This document shows, piece after piece, positions 32,651 to 40,598 of a stretch of 64,000 nucleotides of DNA. The DNA lies in contig CAYPEJ010000018.1 in NCBI GenBank assembly GCA_964409685.1, positions 27,135-91,134 of the forward strand. The letters are read 5' to 3'. Positions within the stretch are counted from its first letter, which is position 1, and each line of letters opens with the position of its first letter. Source of the stretch: Clostridium_AI sp964409685. GTDB taxonomy: Bacteria > Bacillota > Clostridia > Lachnospirales > Lachnospiraceae. The notes below the pieces were generated by a model that was given only the letters and a program-made list of their open reading frames with translations, searched no databases and was not told the origin of the DNA. Made by a program: the position numbers and the translations under genes.

Positions 32651-32693
32651 AAAGAAAAGACACCCCCAGTCCCTTGCGGGACCGAGGGTGTCT
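32651..32693 (-). terminator. Rho-independent terminator of the 32700-33092 gene
   Basis: On the minus strand AGACACCC ... GGGTGTCT with an inner GTCCC/GGGAC stem, followed by TTTTCTTT, just past the gene's TAG. Confidence 0.82.
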
Positions 32694-32699
32694 GGGGTG

Positions 32700-33092
32700 C
32701 TATGCGAGGCACGCCCGCACTGCGGCGGAGATGGGACGCGCGATCGGTCGCGCTCGCGCGGCCGCTACTGCGATGCCTACTACCCCGTAGTCGCTGGGCG
32801 TCACCTCGCGCCCGACATCTGCGGGGTCAACCGTGGCCATGCCACGGCCGACCCAGTAAGGTTGTCCCGCCCTCTTGCCCTTGGATATGGTCTTGCGGGT
32901 TAGGCAGGGCGCGATGCTACTCACCACGTCGTCGGAGACCCCATAGGCCTCCCACGTGACGTTGTGCCCCATTACTAGGAGGGTTGCAACGCCCTCCTCT
33001 GACAGGCGGAGCACGAGTGCTCCGCTGACTGTTGACGGGACTGTCATGGTGGGCATCTCAGCCGCCACCTGGCTGTCAATCGGATCGTTCAT
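32700..33092 (-). CDS. Isolated hypothetical protein in the control region
   Basis: 130 aa from ATG at 33092 with AGGAGG upstream. It has its own terminator and lies alone between two repeat-rich non-coding regions. SGALVLRLSEEGVATLLVMG and VSSIAPCLTRKTISKGKRAG suggest an alpha/beta fold with a basic patch. Being alone and surrounded by palindromes suggests a regulator, but no HTH is evident. Confidence 0.65.
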   Translation of the reverse strand: MNDPIDSQVAAEMPTMTVPSTVSGALVLRLSEEGVATLLVMGHNVTWEAYGVSDDVVSSIAPCLTRKTISKGKRAGQPYWVGRGMATVDPADVGREVTPSDYGVVGIAVAAARARPIARPISAAVRACLA

Positions 33093-33638
33093 GTTCGATC
33101 CTCCTGTGGCCGTCGTTATTGTTGCTGCGCAGGGTGACGGCTAGTGCCCTGCGCAGGTGTGCGAACTGTTCGCACGAAACTGGTGTATTTTGTGTGGTAT
33201 GGGTGTGAAGGGTTTCCCCACTGGCGGGATGGGGAGGAACCACGGTTTGCGAGTACCGACGAGCAAACCGTGGGTGCGGCAGGAGTGGAGATTACCTGTG
33301 TTGTCAGCCGGCCTTCATCCACAAGCATGAATGTACTGACGATAACGCTTTTTGGCAAAAGCCCCTTGGCCCCTAGGGGTATATATTATATACCCGTGCG
33401 CAGATTCTGCTCCTCCCCGTACGTACGGCCACAGGAACCCAAGGTACCCAAGGTACCCAATTTGACCAAGGTACCCAATTTGACCGATTTGACCGGGATA
33501 CCCGGACACCCTCCCTGCCAGAATGCCGCCAGACACCCGTAGACGCCCCTCCACGCCCTCCGCGCTCTCCAGAGGCGTCCTCGTACCCCTGCGCCCTCCG
33601 GCGCGTCCTATGCCCGTTCCTGCGCGTATTTGCGCCCA
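33093..33638. promoter_or_regulatory. Divergent control region with several palindromes
   Basis: No convincing gene. Elements in order: CTGCGCAGGG/CCCTGCGCAG (33125-33156); 17-bp palindrome GTGCGAAC-T-GTTCGCAC (33159-33175); CCACGGTTTGC/GCAAACCGTGG (33240-33273); CCCCTAGGGG (33370-33379) joined to a 19-bp palindrome GGGTATATA-T-TATATACCC (33377-33395); CCCAAGGTA direct repeats (33438-33477); and several TTTGACC repeats (33461-33493). It lies between the leftward isolated gene and the rightward late operon. Confidence 0.65.
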
Positions 33639-33667
33639 TTGACCGTTCTGCCCGTTTTTGCTATTCT
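33639..33667 (+). promoter_or_regulatory. Promoter of the rightward late fibre operon (TTGACC - 17 - TATTCT)
   Basis: TTGACC (33639-33644), 17 bp ending TTTGC, TATTCT (33662-33667). About 15 nt of leader with GAAGGA before the ATG at 33690. Confidence 0.72.
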
Positions 33668-33689
33668 TTGTGTCCGAAGGAACCCCGCG

Positions 33690-35444
33690 ATGTCCACTCC
33701 TCCCCGCTACCGAGAGAACCAGCTCTTCCCGACGCCCCGACCCGAGGCGTACCCGCCGCCGTCCCCGCTTCCGTGGACGCCGGCTCCCGCGCCTGTGCCC
33801 GCGTGGCGCACGCACGCCGCGGACACGTCCGACCCGCACAAGACCCGGCTGCTCGTCCCCGCGCTGCGCATGGGCTCCGGGGCCCCGTCCGTCGCCGAAG
33901 GGGACAAGCCGACCGACCTGTACTACGACATCTCGGGCGGCGCGCTGTACGTTTGCGCGACCGTGGCGGGGAATCCGGCCTGGCTCCTGGCGGGGTCGGA
34001 CTCCTACACGAAGGCCGAGATCGACACGAAGAATGAGGCACTGTCGCAGTCGATCGCCTCCGCCAATTTGATGGCCAACACCGCGTATTCCGCCGCGCAG
34101 ACCGCCCAGGAAGCGGCCAACAATGCGTACAACACCGCCGCGCCCGCATTGACCTACGTCAACGACCACATCGCCAACAGGAAAAACCCTCACGGAGTGT
34201 CCGCGTCACAGATCGGCGTATACACGAAGGCCGAGATCGACACGAAGCTCCGAGGCTATTTGACCGGCGAGACCGACCCTGTTTTCACTGATTGGCGCGA
34301 CAATTCTCGGTTCCTTACAGCCGGCTATAATCTCGGGTCTGTCAACGTTTACCCCAGCCCCGACGATGGGTCCGGGACCGTGCGCCTTGACGGGTCCATC
34401 GTCCTTGGCAGCAATATCATGGTGTATGGGTACGAAAACCTGATCGACCACGTCACGCTGCTCGGGTCAGACCTGGTGGTCCCGGGTGCCAGCGAGAGCC
34501 AGGCCAATGCGGTGGTGCTCGGGCACAACGTGCGGTCCCACGGCGCCGACACGTTCAATATCGGCGCGCCCTCGCTCGACAAGGTCTACCTTGGCGCCTT
34601 TAGTGATTTTGCGGATTCTGCCTCCACCGACAACGCGAAGACCCTGCAGTCGCTTCTGGACGAGCAGTACGCCTTGTCCAGCTCACTGTCGGGGTACCTC
34701 CCGCTGACGGGCGGCGTGCTCGAGGCGTCCGACTGGTGGAGCGACGCCGTGACTAACGACAGTCACCATGGCAGGATCGAGCTCTCTCCGTCGAGTGGCC
34801 CGGCCGCCCCCGCGACCATCGCCGTTGAAGGCGCGCAATCCGCGGGCGGGAGGATCTCAGTCCACGGCTCGTATTCGGAGGGCGACCCCGGCGAGCTGAC
34901 GGTGTACGGCGTTATCAGCAACAGCGAACCGGACGACTTCGGGAGCGTTGTGGTCCGTGGATCCGGTCCCGGGTCGCTGCTCGCCGACGTGAAGATCGCC
35001 GGCAATTCCGTTCGGGGGCTTTTCCCGACGGTGGCGGCGCTCGTCGGCGCGGCGCACTACTCCGCCGTTTACGTCCACGCCTACGAGGCGGATCTGTCGT
35101 CGCGCAACAGGAGCGTGGTCTGCATGCGGCTGGGCGGCCCGGTCCCGGCGGACGTCAGCCTGACGATCCCGTCGGATTTCCCGAGCTTCGACGGAAAGAC
35201 CGTCTCGACGTTCGACTGCGTTGTGCAGATCGATCCGGGCGGCTCCGCGACTTCCGACGGTTCACTGTCGCTGCAGGTCGCCGGCGACCTCGGCGGAGAC
35301 ATCTACCTCGCGGACGGCTCGGAAGCCAAGGTGTTCAAGGACGGCGTGACGGTCGTGACGATCACGGGCGCGAAGGAAACAACCGACTCGGTCCCGGAGT
35401 ATCTCGTGTCGGTGCGGCACTTTACGAAACTGGAGGCATCGTGA
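33690..35444 (+). CDS. Tail fibre protein
   Basis: 584 aa from ATG at 33690; the longer frame extends through the promoter and is rejected. Proline-rich N-terminus, then SYTKAEIDTKNEALSQSIAS, KNPHGVSASQIGVYTKAEID and SGYLPLTGGVL, all typical of phage tail fibres: the YTKAEVD coiled coil, NPHGVT-QIG and YLPLTGG units. The middle is beta-rich (NVYPSPDDGSGTVRLDGSIV). Probably a receptor-binding trimer. First gene of the late operon on its own promoter. Confidence 0.75.
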   Translation: MSTPPRYRENQLFPTPRPEAYPPPSPLPWTPAPAPVPAWRTHAADTSDPHKTRLLVPALRMGSGAPSVAEGDKPTDLYYDISGGALYVCATVAGNPAWLLAGSDSYTKAEIDTKNEALSQSIASANLMANTAYSAAQTAQEAANNAYNTAAPALTYVNDHIANRKNPHGVSASQIGVYTKAEIDTKLRGYLTGETDPVFTDWRDNSRFLTAGYNLGSVNVYPSPDDGSGTVRLDGSIVLGSNIMVYGYENLIDHVTLLGSDLVVPGASESQANAVVLGHNVRSHGADTFNIGAPSLDKVYLGAFSDFADSASTDNAKTLQSLLDEQYALSSSLSGYLPLTGGVLEASDWWSDAVTNDSHHGRIELSPSSGPAAPATIAVEGAQSAGGRISVHGSYSEGDPGELTVYGVISNSEPDDFGSVVVRGSGPGSLLADVKIAGNSVRGLFPTVAALVGAAHYSAVYVHAYEADLSSRNRSVVCMRLGGPVPADVSLTIPSDFPSFDGKTVSTFDCVVQIDPGGSATSDGSLSLQVAGDLGGDIYLADGSEAKVFKDGVTVVTITGAKETTDSVPEYLVSVRHFTKLEAS

Positions 35445-36820
35445 TGTATGGAAAGCTTGTCGGCGGGGAGCTCGTGAAGGCCCCCGCGTATGTGAAGTCC
35501 GGCGGCGCGTGGGTGCTGAACCCGTCCGTGGAGCAGTACCTGGACGCCGGGTATTATCCCGTCGATCCGACGGTGCCGACCCCGCCCGCCGGCAAGGTCG
35601 TGGCGACGTTGGGATGGTGTTTCGACGGCGCCGGAATCACGCGCGTGGCGACGTTCGCCGACGCGCCCGCGCAGGAGACTGTCAACTTGAGCACTCTTAC
35701 AGGTTTGAAGAACGCCGCCGCGAAGTTCGCCGCGGCCCTCGGGTACGCGGTGTCGTGCCTCGCCATGACGTGCGCCGCGGACGTCGTGTCGCCCGTCCAC
35801 GTCGCGAATCTCGGAGACCTCGACATCGACACGGCGAAAGTCGTGACGAACGTCGACGTGTCCGCGTTCGCGCCCTCGTCGATCACGAGCGACGTCTACG
35901 ACGTGCAGTCCGCGCTTGGCGGCAAGGCGAACACGGCGGCTCTCGGGAACTACGCGACCACGCAGCGCGTGGCGCAGGCCGAGGCGAACGTCGCGTCGAT
36001 GTGGTACACGCTCTACGGCGAGAGCTGTTGGATTGCGGTAACGAACTACATGCGGACGATCCCCGGCGTCATGCCGTCCTTCTCTTTGTGGGAGGTCCGC
36101 GACGGCGCGACGAACGAGGTGTACTCGTCCAGAGACGAAATCACGAACCGAGTCGAGGCCGCGGTCGGTCCCCTGCGCGAGTCCGTGGCGGACGCGCTTG
36201 AGAAGGCGGAGCTTGCGAAAGCGTGGGGCCGCCACCAGTCCGCGGACGGCTCGGCGGCGCCGGTCGGCTACACCATTGTTTCCTCGACGAACCTCGTCCT
36301 GACCGGCGGTGGTAAGTGGGAGGGCATCGTCCTCGAGACCTTGGGCCAGACGTTCTGGGTGTTCTCCGGGGCGGGCGGATTGACGTCCACGTCCGAGGGC
36401 AAGCTCCGGTGCATCGACGCGAACGGCGACACGGCGTTCGAGGTGACGACCGGGACGATGCAGACGTTGCCGGCGATCCCCGCCTCGTTCCAGGTGGAGT
36501 CGACCGCCGACGGGAAGGACGTCACGTTCAGCGTCTACGCGACGAACGCGCCGACGCTGTGGTCGTCGACGGACCTTCTCGGGCCGTGGTTCGCGCACTC
36601 GAACGCGACGTGGACGGCGGGGCTGTCGAACACGTACACGGTCGCGATGACGGTCGACTCGACGTCGCCCGCGATGTTCTTCCGCGCGACCTACGAGCTT
36701 GGCCAGCAGCCGTGCGTCAAGTTCGCCAAGCCACTGGAGCTTACGCAGGTCAAGCTTGGCGACACGATCTACAACGTGTCGGTTTCCGACGGCAAGCTCG
36801 CGCTTACGGAGGCCAACTGA
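35444..36820 (+). CDS. Fibre-associated protein with PVC-host-like C-terminal domain
   Basis: 458 aa from ATG at 35444 (TGATG overlap, GGAGG upstream; GTG at 35441 is an alternative). The N-terminal 60 residues look like a module (MYGKLVGGELVKAPAYVKSG) that binds the fibre or virion. The middle is helical. The last 80 residues, with TLWSSTDLLGPWFAHSNATW and SPAMFFRATYELG, resemble C-terminal beta domains common in Verrucomicrobiota and Kiritimatiellota surface proteins. Acquisition from a host is inferred. Confidence 0.6.
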   Translation: MYGKLVGGELVKAPAYVKSGGAWVLNPSVEQYLDAGYYPVDPTVPTPPAGKVVATLGWCFDGAGITRVATFADAPAQETVNLSTLTGLKNAAAKFAAALGYAVSCLAMTCAADVVSPVHVANLGDLDIDTAKVVTNVDVSAFAPSSITSDVYDVQSALGGKANTAALGNYATTQRVAQAEANVASMWYTLYGESCWIAVTNYMRTIPGVMPSFSLWEVRDGATNEVYSSRDEITNRVEAAVGPLRESVADALEKAELAKAWGRHQSADGSAAPVGYTIVSSTNLVLTGGGKWEGIVLETLGQTFWVFSGAGGLTSTSEGKLRCIDANGDTAFEVTTGTMQTLPAIPASFQVESTADGKDVTFSVYATNAPTLWSSTDLLGPWFAHSNATWTAGLSNTYTVAMTVDSTSPAMFFRATYELGQQPCVKFAKPLELTQVKLGDTIYNVSVSDGKLALTEAN

Positions 36821-37395
36821 TGCGGCTCGTCTCGAAAATGAAGTCGCGGCTCGGGAAGAACTTCTGGCCGTTCGCGTTGTTCTGCTGCGCGCTGACGTGG
36901 TACGCCGGGTCGAAGCACGTCTGTGTCAGCTGGGATTCGGTGGGCTTCACATCGCCCTCCGTGACGGTCGACACGAACACGTGGGACTCCGTGACGTTCG
37001 CCTGGGACACCTCGACGGGCCTGAACCCGACGGCGCAGGCCGTGTGCTACTGCACGTATCCGGGGCAGACGAACATCCAGGCGGTCGCGGATCTGACGAA
37101 CATCGCGACGGTGGCGATGTCGGCGAAGACGCTGACGGTCACTTCGTCGATGGTGCCGGGCGGGAACGTCACGAACGTCGTCTATCTGATGGTCTGCACC
37201 GCGCAGACGCAGACGGTCGTGACGAATGGCGTCTTCCACGTCCCGTGCGCGGACACGGGCACGAACAACGTGTGGGTGCCGATCGGCGTCCGCGTCTATT
37301 CGGATGGCTGGCGGCTGTCGCCGGATGCGTCCGTGAAGGAACCGGCGAAGTCGGAACGACTTGTCAACGAGGCTTTAGAGGAGGCAGCTGAATGA
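36820..37395 (+). CDS. Membrane-anchored or exported protein in the fibre operon
   Basis: 191 aa, TGATG overlap at the start. Positively charged N-terminus (MRLVSKMKSRLGKNF) followed by a short hydrophobic stretch WPFALFCCALTWYAGS, like a signal-anchor. The rest is beta-rich with TNTWDSVTFAWDTSTG and GNVTNVVYLMVCTAQT. Phage structural proteins rarely carry such segments, so it may act in the host envelope. Unknown function. Confidence 0.55.
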   Translation: MRLVSKMKSRLGKNFWPFALFCCALTWYAGSKHVCVSWDSVGFTSPSVTVDTNTWDSVTFAWDTSTGLNPTAQAVCYCTYPGQTNIQAVADLTNIATVAMSAKTLTVTSSMVPGGNVTNVVYLMVCTAQTQTVVTNGVFHVPCADTGTNNVWVPIGVRVYSDGWRLSPDASVKEPAKSERLVNEALEEAAE

Positions 37396-37985
37396 AACGC
37401 TTTTGCATCTTGCTCGCGGCGGCGGGTTTCTTTACCACACTCATTCTTCCCGTCGCCGCGGGTCCTATTCTGGACGGCATCACGAACATCGTCGCGACCT
37501 TGAAGTCGGACGGCACGACGAACCTCTGGACCGAGGCTGACCTCGTTGACGCGCTCGGCCTATTGAACCGCCGCTACTGGCGCGACATGGCGCACGAGAG
37601 CGGGCGCGTCGCGTGGCACGGGAAGATCATCGGGTCGTCGGCGTTCAACGTGACGAACGCCAACCGCGAGAAGATCGTCCGTCGCGACGTCTACTCGGAC
37701 GGCTACGTGCACTTCACGACGTCGGCTCCGCCGCCAAAGGCGTTCGTCGACGTTGACCGCATCGAGTTCCGCGAGCGCGCGAAGGAGCAGAAGATCAGGT
37801 CGGCGCAGGCCAAGATCGACCGTTTCAACAATATGGAGCCGCTCGGCCCCGACGCGACGTTGGCGGAACAGTACGCCTACAGCCGCGCCGCGACACAGGC
37901 GCTCGCCGCCGAGATCGACCTCCGACGCTTGACGAACGACGTCGAGACCGTGACGATCTATTTCAAGCCGCAGGGGGCGAAGTAG
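37392..37985 (+). CDS. Secreted protein with signal peptide
   Basis: 197 aa in an ATGA overlap. MKRFCILLAAAGFFTTLILP then VAAG is a good Sec signal peptide with cleavage after the VAA-type site. The mature part has a helix with FRERAKEQKIRSAQAKIDRF and an Ala-rich C-terminal helix. Probably delivered to the periplasm in late infection. No family recognised. Confidence 0.66.
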   Translation: MKRFCILLAAAGFFTTLILPVAAGPILDGITNIVATLKSDGTTNLWTEADLVDALGLLNRRYWRDMAHESGRVAWHGKIIGSSAFNVTNANREKIVRRDVYSDGYVHFTTSAPPPKAFVDVDRIEFRERAKEQKIRSAQAKIDRFNNMEPLGPDATLAEQYAYSRAATQALAAEIDLRRLTNDVETVTIYFKPQGAK

Positions 37986-38758
37986 TGCTTCTCGGAATGC
38001 GAGGATCCATGGGCGGCAGTGTCGCCGGAGTAGTCCCGGTCGAGTACATCGAGCGGGACTTCGGCGCGGAGACCCTCGCGGACGCGCAGCTCGTGGACTC
38101 CGCGCTGACGATGGACATCTCGGAGGCGGGGTTCTACTTTGACCGTCCCGACTTCTTTACCTTCGCGGAGTTTTCCGCATCCCGGACAGCCGGGTCTAGA
38201 AGTGCGTCGGTGTTCGCGGCGGGTCGGAGCGGCGCGACGGCGATCTCGGACGTCTACACGTTTCGCGCGCTCGGGTCTCAGGTGATTCGCTACCGGATAT
38301 ACCCGTGGGTGAACCTGTCGTTGGGGAACCGTACGGACAACGCTCCGATGAACATCGGCGAGGACGATGCGGATTCGTTCAGCAAGGTGCGGACGTTTAA
38401 CGACAACTTCGTGCTGGACGATGGGTCTTGCACGAGGCTAACGTCGTTTACGGGGGCTGAGACGCGCACTAACGAGTACACCGGCGTACCGTCAGTCGGC
38501 GCGCAGCTTCTTGAGTGGTTCGCGGTCCTCCCGTCTGGTACGCAGTGGGGGTTGACTTCAATCTCTCCGGTCTCGCAGACGATGAAGGTGCGGCTTCGTG
38601 GTGCGCAGATTTCAAATCCGGACTCCACGCGGGAATACTTGTTCGAGCCAGTCCGCACGTCCGGCGGTTGTGGCTTCCGCGAGGCGAACTCCGGGACGTT
38701 GCTCATCGTGGACGCGCCCTCCGTGACCGCGGGACCTGATCTCGGAGGTTCGTCGTGA
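37985..38758 (+). CDS. Beta-rich structural or fibre-associated protein (GTG start)
   Basis: 257 aa from GTG at 37985 overlapping the previous TAG. Beta-rich; sections such as VIRYRIYPWVNLSLGNRTDN and TMKVRLRGAQISNPDSTREY resemble fold elements of virion decoration proteins. No signal peptide. Assigned to the fibre operon by position; function unknown. Confidence 0.6.
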   Translation: MLLGMRGSMGGSVAGVVPVEYIERDFGAETLADAQLVDSALTMDISEAGFYFDRPDFFTFAEFSASRTAGSRSASVFAAGRSGATAISDVYTFRALGSQVIRYRIYPWVNLSLGNRTDNAPMNIGEDDADSFSKVRTFNDNFVLDDGSCTRLTSFTGAETRTNEYTGVPSVGAQLLEWFAVLPSGTQWGLTSISPVSQTMKVRLRGAQISNPDSTREYLFEPVRTSGGCGFREANSGTLLIVDAPSVTAGPDLGGSS

Positions 38759-38922
38759 ACGAAGAAGTAGGCTGTCTGCTCGGTCTGCTCGCGGGCGCGA
38801 TCTTCGTCGCGCTTCTTTCCGCGGCTTTTGTGAAACTGTTCGGCGCGGCCGGATGCCGCGCGAATGATCGATGCCCCTGCGCGTGTTGCTGCGGGGCGAA
38901 AATTAACCCGGCGTCCCATTGA
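38755..38922 (+). CDS. Small membrane protein with Cys-rich tail (55 aa)
   Basis: GTG at 38755 with GGAGG six bases upstream, in a GTGA overlap. One transmembrane helix (LLGLLAGAIFVALLSAAFV) then a tail with seven cysteines (CRANDRCPCACCCG). The TGA stop is part of the -35 box of the next promoter. Possibly lysis-related; unproven. Confidence 0.62.
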   Translation: MNEEVGCLLGLLAGAIFVALLSAAFVKLFGAAGCRANDRCPCACCCGAKINPASH

Positions 38923-38947
38923 CTTGGATGTCTTGAAGTGCTACACT
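38919..38947 (+). promoter_or_regulatory. Promoter (TTGACT - 17 - TACACT)
   Basis: TTGACT (38919-38924), 17-bp spacer ending GTGC, TACACT (38942-38947). The -35 contains the previous gene's TGA. Confidence 0.7.
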
Positions 38948-38985
38948 GTTGCCAGAAGAACCGCAACACCGAACAGGAGACAGCC

Positions 38986-39264
38986 ATGCCTGACAAGACG
39001 CCACACGATGAATACTGGTGCGGAGTCATGGAAGATGCCGAGAGGCGCATCCACGACGTGTTCCACGGTTCTTCCCGTTCGATCTCCGACATCGTCGGGG
39101 ATGACAACGGAATTGACGACCGCAAGGACGTCGAGAGGGTTCTGGCGTATGTCCTGAAGCACGGTGACGCTTGCGAGAAGTCCCGCGCCATGCTCGCATC
39201 GTTCGAGCTGGTGCAGGCCTGGCACGAGCTTCACGAACACAAAGCCAAAGGAGGCGCACAATGA
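38986..39264 (+). CDS. Small hypothetical late protein
   Basis: 92 aa, AGGAGACAGCC before the ATG. Helical (EYWCGVMEDAERRIHDVFHG; AMLASFELVQAWHELHEHKA). First gene after the 38919 promoter and coupled by ATGA to the next. Unknown. Confidence 0.67.
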   Translation: MPDKTPHDEYWCGVMEDAERRIHDVFHGSSRSISDIVGDDNGIDDRKDVERVLAYVLKHGDACEKSRAMLASFELVQAWHELHEHKAKGGAQ

Positions 39265-39821
39265 ACGACGAAACCAAAATCGACGTAGACCGCACGACTA
39301 GTTCGCGCGGCGCTCAGTGGGCAGGGGCGGGTTCTCTCATCGCCCTCGCGGCCCAGTCCCTTTTCGGAGGCGGGCTTTTGAACGGCGTTGTCGGCGGCGG
39401 GTGCAACGCGGCAGTGCAGAACGCGCAGAACAGCGCGGCGGTGTACGAGCTTGCCAAGAAGGACTCCGAGATCGCCTTGCTCAACGCGAAGCTCGAGACG
39501 CGCCAGGAGGTTTCCGAAGTCTACTCCATTCTCCGCGAACGTGACAAGGAGCAGGACGCGAAGACCGCGGCGCTCGAGTCGCGCGTTCTCGCGATGGAGA
39601 CGGCGGCGCCCCTTCGGGAGCAGCTCGTCCTCCAGAAGATCGACTGCCTCGCCAAGGAAACGAAGCACGGCTTCGAGACTGTTGGCGCATCCATCGCGGC
39701 GGTCGCAGCGACCGTGAACTCCATCACGAAGCTTGTCGTACCGAAGACTGCCATCTGCCCCGAGGTGATGCCGCGCTACAATTCGTGGGAAGCCCCGACG
39801 TCCGATACGACCACCACCTGA
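39261..39821 (+). CDS. Conserved phage coiled-coil protein with glycine-rich N-terminus
   Basis: 186 aa, AAAGGAGG upstream. Glycine-rich hydrophobic segment (GSLIALAAQSLFGGGLLNGV), a coiled coil (EVYSILRERDKEQDAKTAAL), and KLVVPKTAICPEVMPRYNSW at the end. The order hydrophobic-coil-ICPxxMPxYN fits a phage family I have seen near structural genes, function unknown. Perhaps a head- or baseplate-associated trimer. Confidence 0.62.
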   Translation: MNDETKIDVDRTTSSRGAQWAGAGSLIALAAQSLFGGGLLNGVVGGGCNAAVQNAQNSAAVYELAKKDSEIALLNAKLETRQEVSEVYSILRERDKEQDAKTAALESRVLAMETAAPLREQLVLQKIDCLAKETKHGFETVGASIAAVAATVNSITKLVVPKTAICPEVMPRYNSWEAPTSDTTTT

Positions 39822-39827
39822 TAGCCC

Positions 39828-40145
39828 ATGGAAACGCAAGAACCTAGAACTGTAACCGTCGACGAGTTGGTCAACGCGCTTGCCCGGTTCGTCGACGAAC
39901 ACGTTGTCCCGGCCTGCAAGACGGACGTCTCGCGTTTCAAGGCCGGGTTCATGAAACCCATTGTGCTCACGAAAGGCCGAGCGATGGCGGAGCAATACGC
40001 TGTCGACGGGAAGATCGATGTCGCGATGCTCAAGACCTGTGTTATGTCCGGGTTCGACTCCGCGGAGTCCGTGAAGATCGCGGACTTCCGCTTCGACAAG
40101 TCGGATGCTGACAAGTTCTTTTCGTTGCTGGAGGCCGTTCCGTGA
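39828..40145 (+). CDS. Small hypothetical protein
   Basis: 105 aa. No clear ribosome site before the ATG. TVDELVNALARFVDEHVVPA then KIADFRFDKSDADKFFSLLE. Unrecognised. Confidence 0.6.
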   Translation: METQEPRTVTVDELVNALARFVDEHVVPACKTDVSRFKAGFMKPIVLTKGRAMAEQYAVDGKIDVAMLKTCVMSGFDSAESVKIADFRFDKSDADKFFSLLEAVP

Positions 40146-40170
40146 TGCGCGTCCAGAATCAAACCATTTG

Positions 40171-40216
40171 CTCCGCGGCGGCACTCCTCCACCCATCATC
40201 TCCATCCGCCGCGGAG
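40171..40216 (+). terminator. Possible terminator hairpin
   Basis: Perfect 11-bp arms CTCCGCGGCGG (40171-40181) and CCGCCGCGGAG (40206-40216) with a 24-base loop, followed by TATTGTCTTTCCC. Long loop and weak T tract make efficiency uncertain. Confidence 0.5.
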
Positions 40217-40239
40217 TATTGTCTTTCCCGGAGGCTTGC

Positions 40240-40596
40240 ATGAACATTCGTGCCGACGTTCATCTTTCGTCCCGCTCGTTCGTGATGCAGGGCGTTTCCG
40301 CGCTCGCGTACGGGGACGTCTGCACGTTCGAGGTCGGCGGCCTCGACGGTGCGCTCACTGACTCGTTGGAGCTCGTCGTCTACCGCTCGGACCGCACGAC
40401 GGAGCTCTCCCGCGCATCCGCGGCGGACGTCGACCGCCACGTGCGCGTGCGCGAGTTTACGGTGTCGTTTTCCGGCGAGGGCTACGATGCGTGGCGCGAG
40501 GCCGAGGGCAACGGCGACAAGTCCGTATACCTCGTGTTGGCCGACGCCGAGACGACGTACGCCGCCTGTGAAGTCCCCTTCATTCTGAGGTCGTAG
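40240..40596 (+). CDS. Free-standing fibre attachment domain
   Basis: 118 aa, GGAGG upstream. Its sequence (VSALAYGDVCTFEVGGLDGA through AACEVPFILRS) aligns along its length with the N-terminal 130 residues of the fibre at 44685 (VHAFAAGDVYNPLVVDFADL through SCDVPIVLRKF). It is therefore probably the same attachment fold without the fibre body, perhaps an adaptor or competing cap. Confidence 0.66.
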   Translation: MNIRADVHLSSRSFVMQGVSALAYGDVCTFEVGGLDGALTDSLELVVYRSDRTTELSRASAADVDRHVRVREFTVSFSGEGYDAWREAEGNGDKSVYLVLADAETTYAACEVPFILRS

Positions 40597-40598
40597 CC

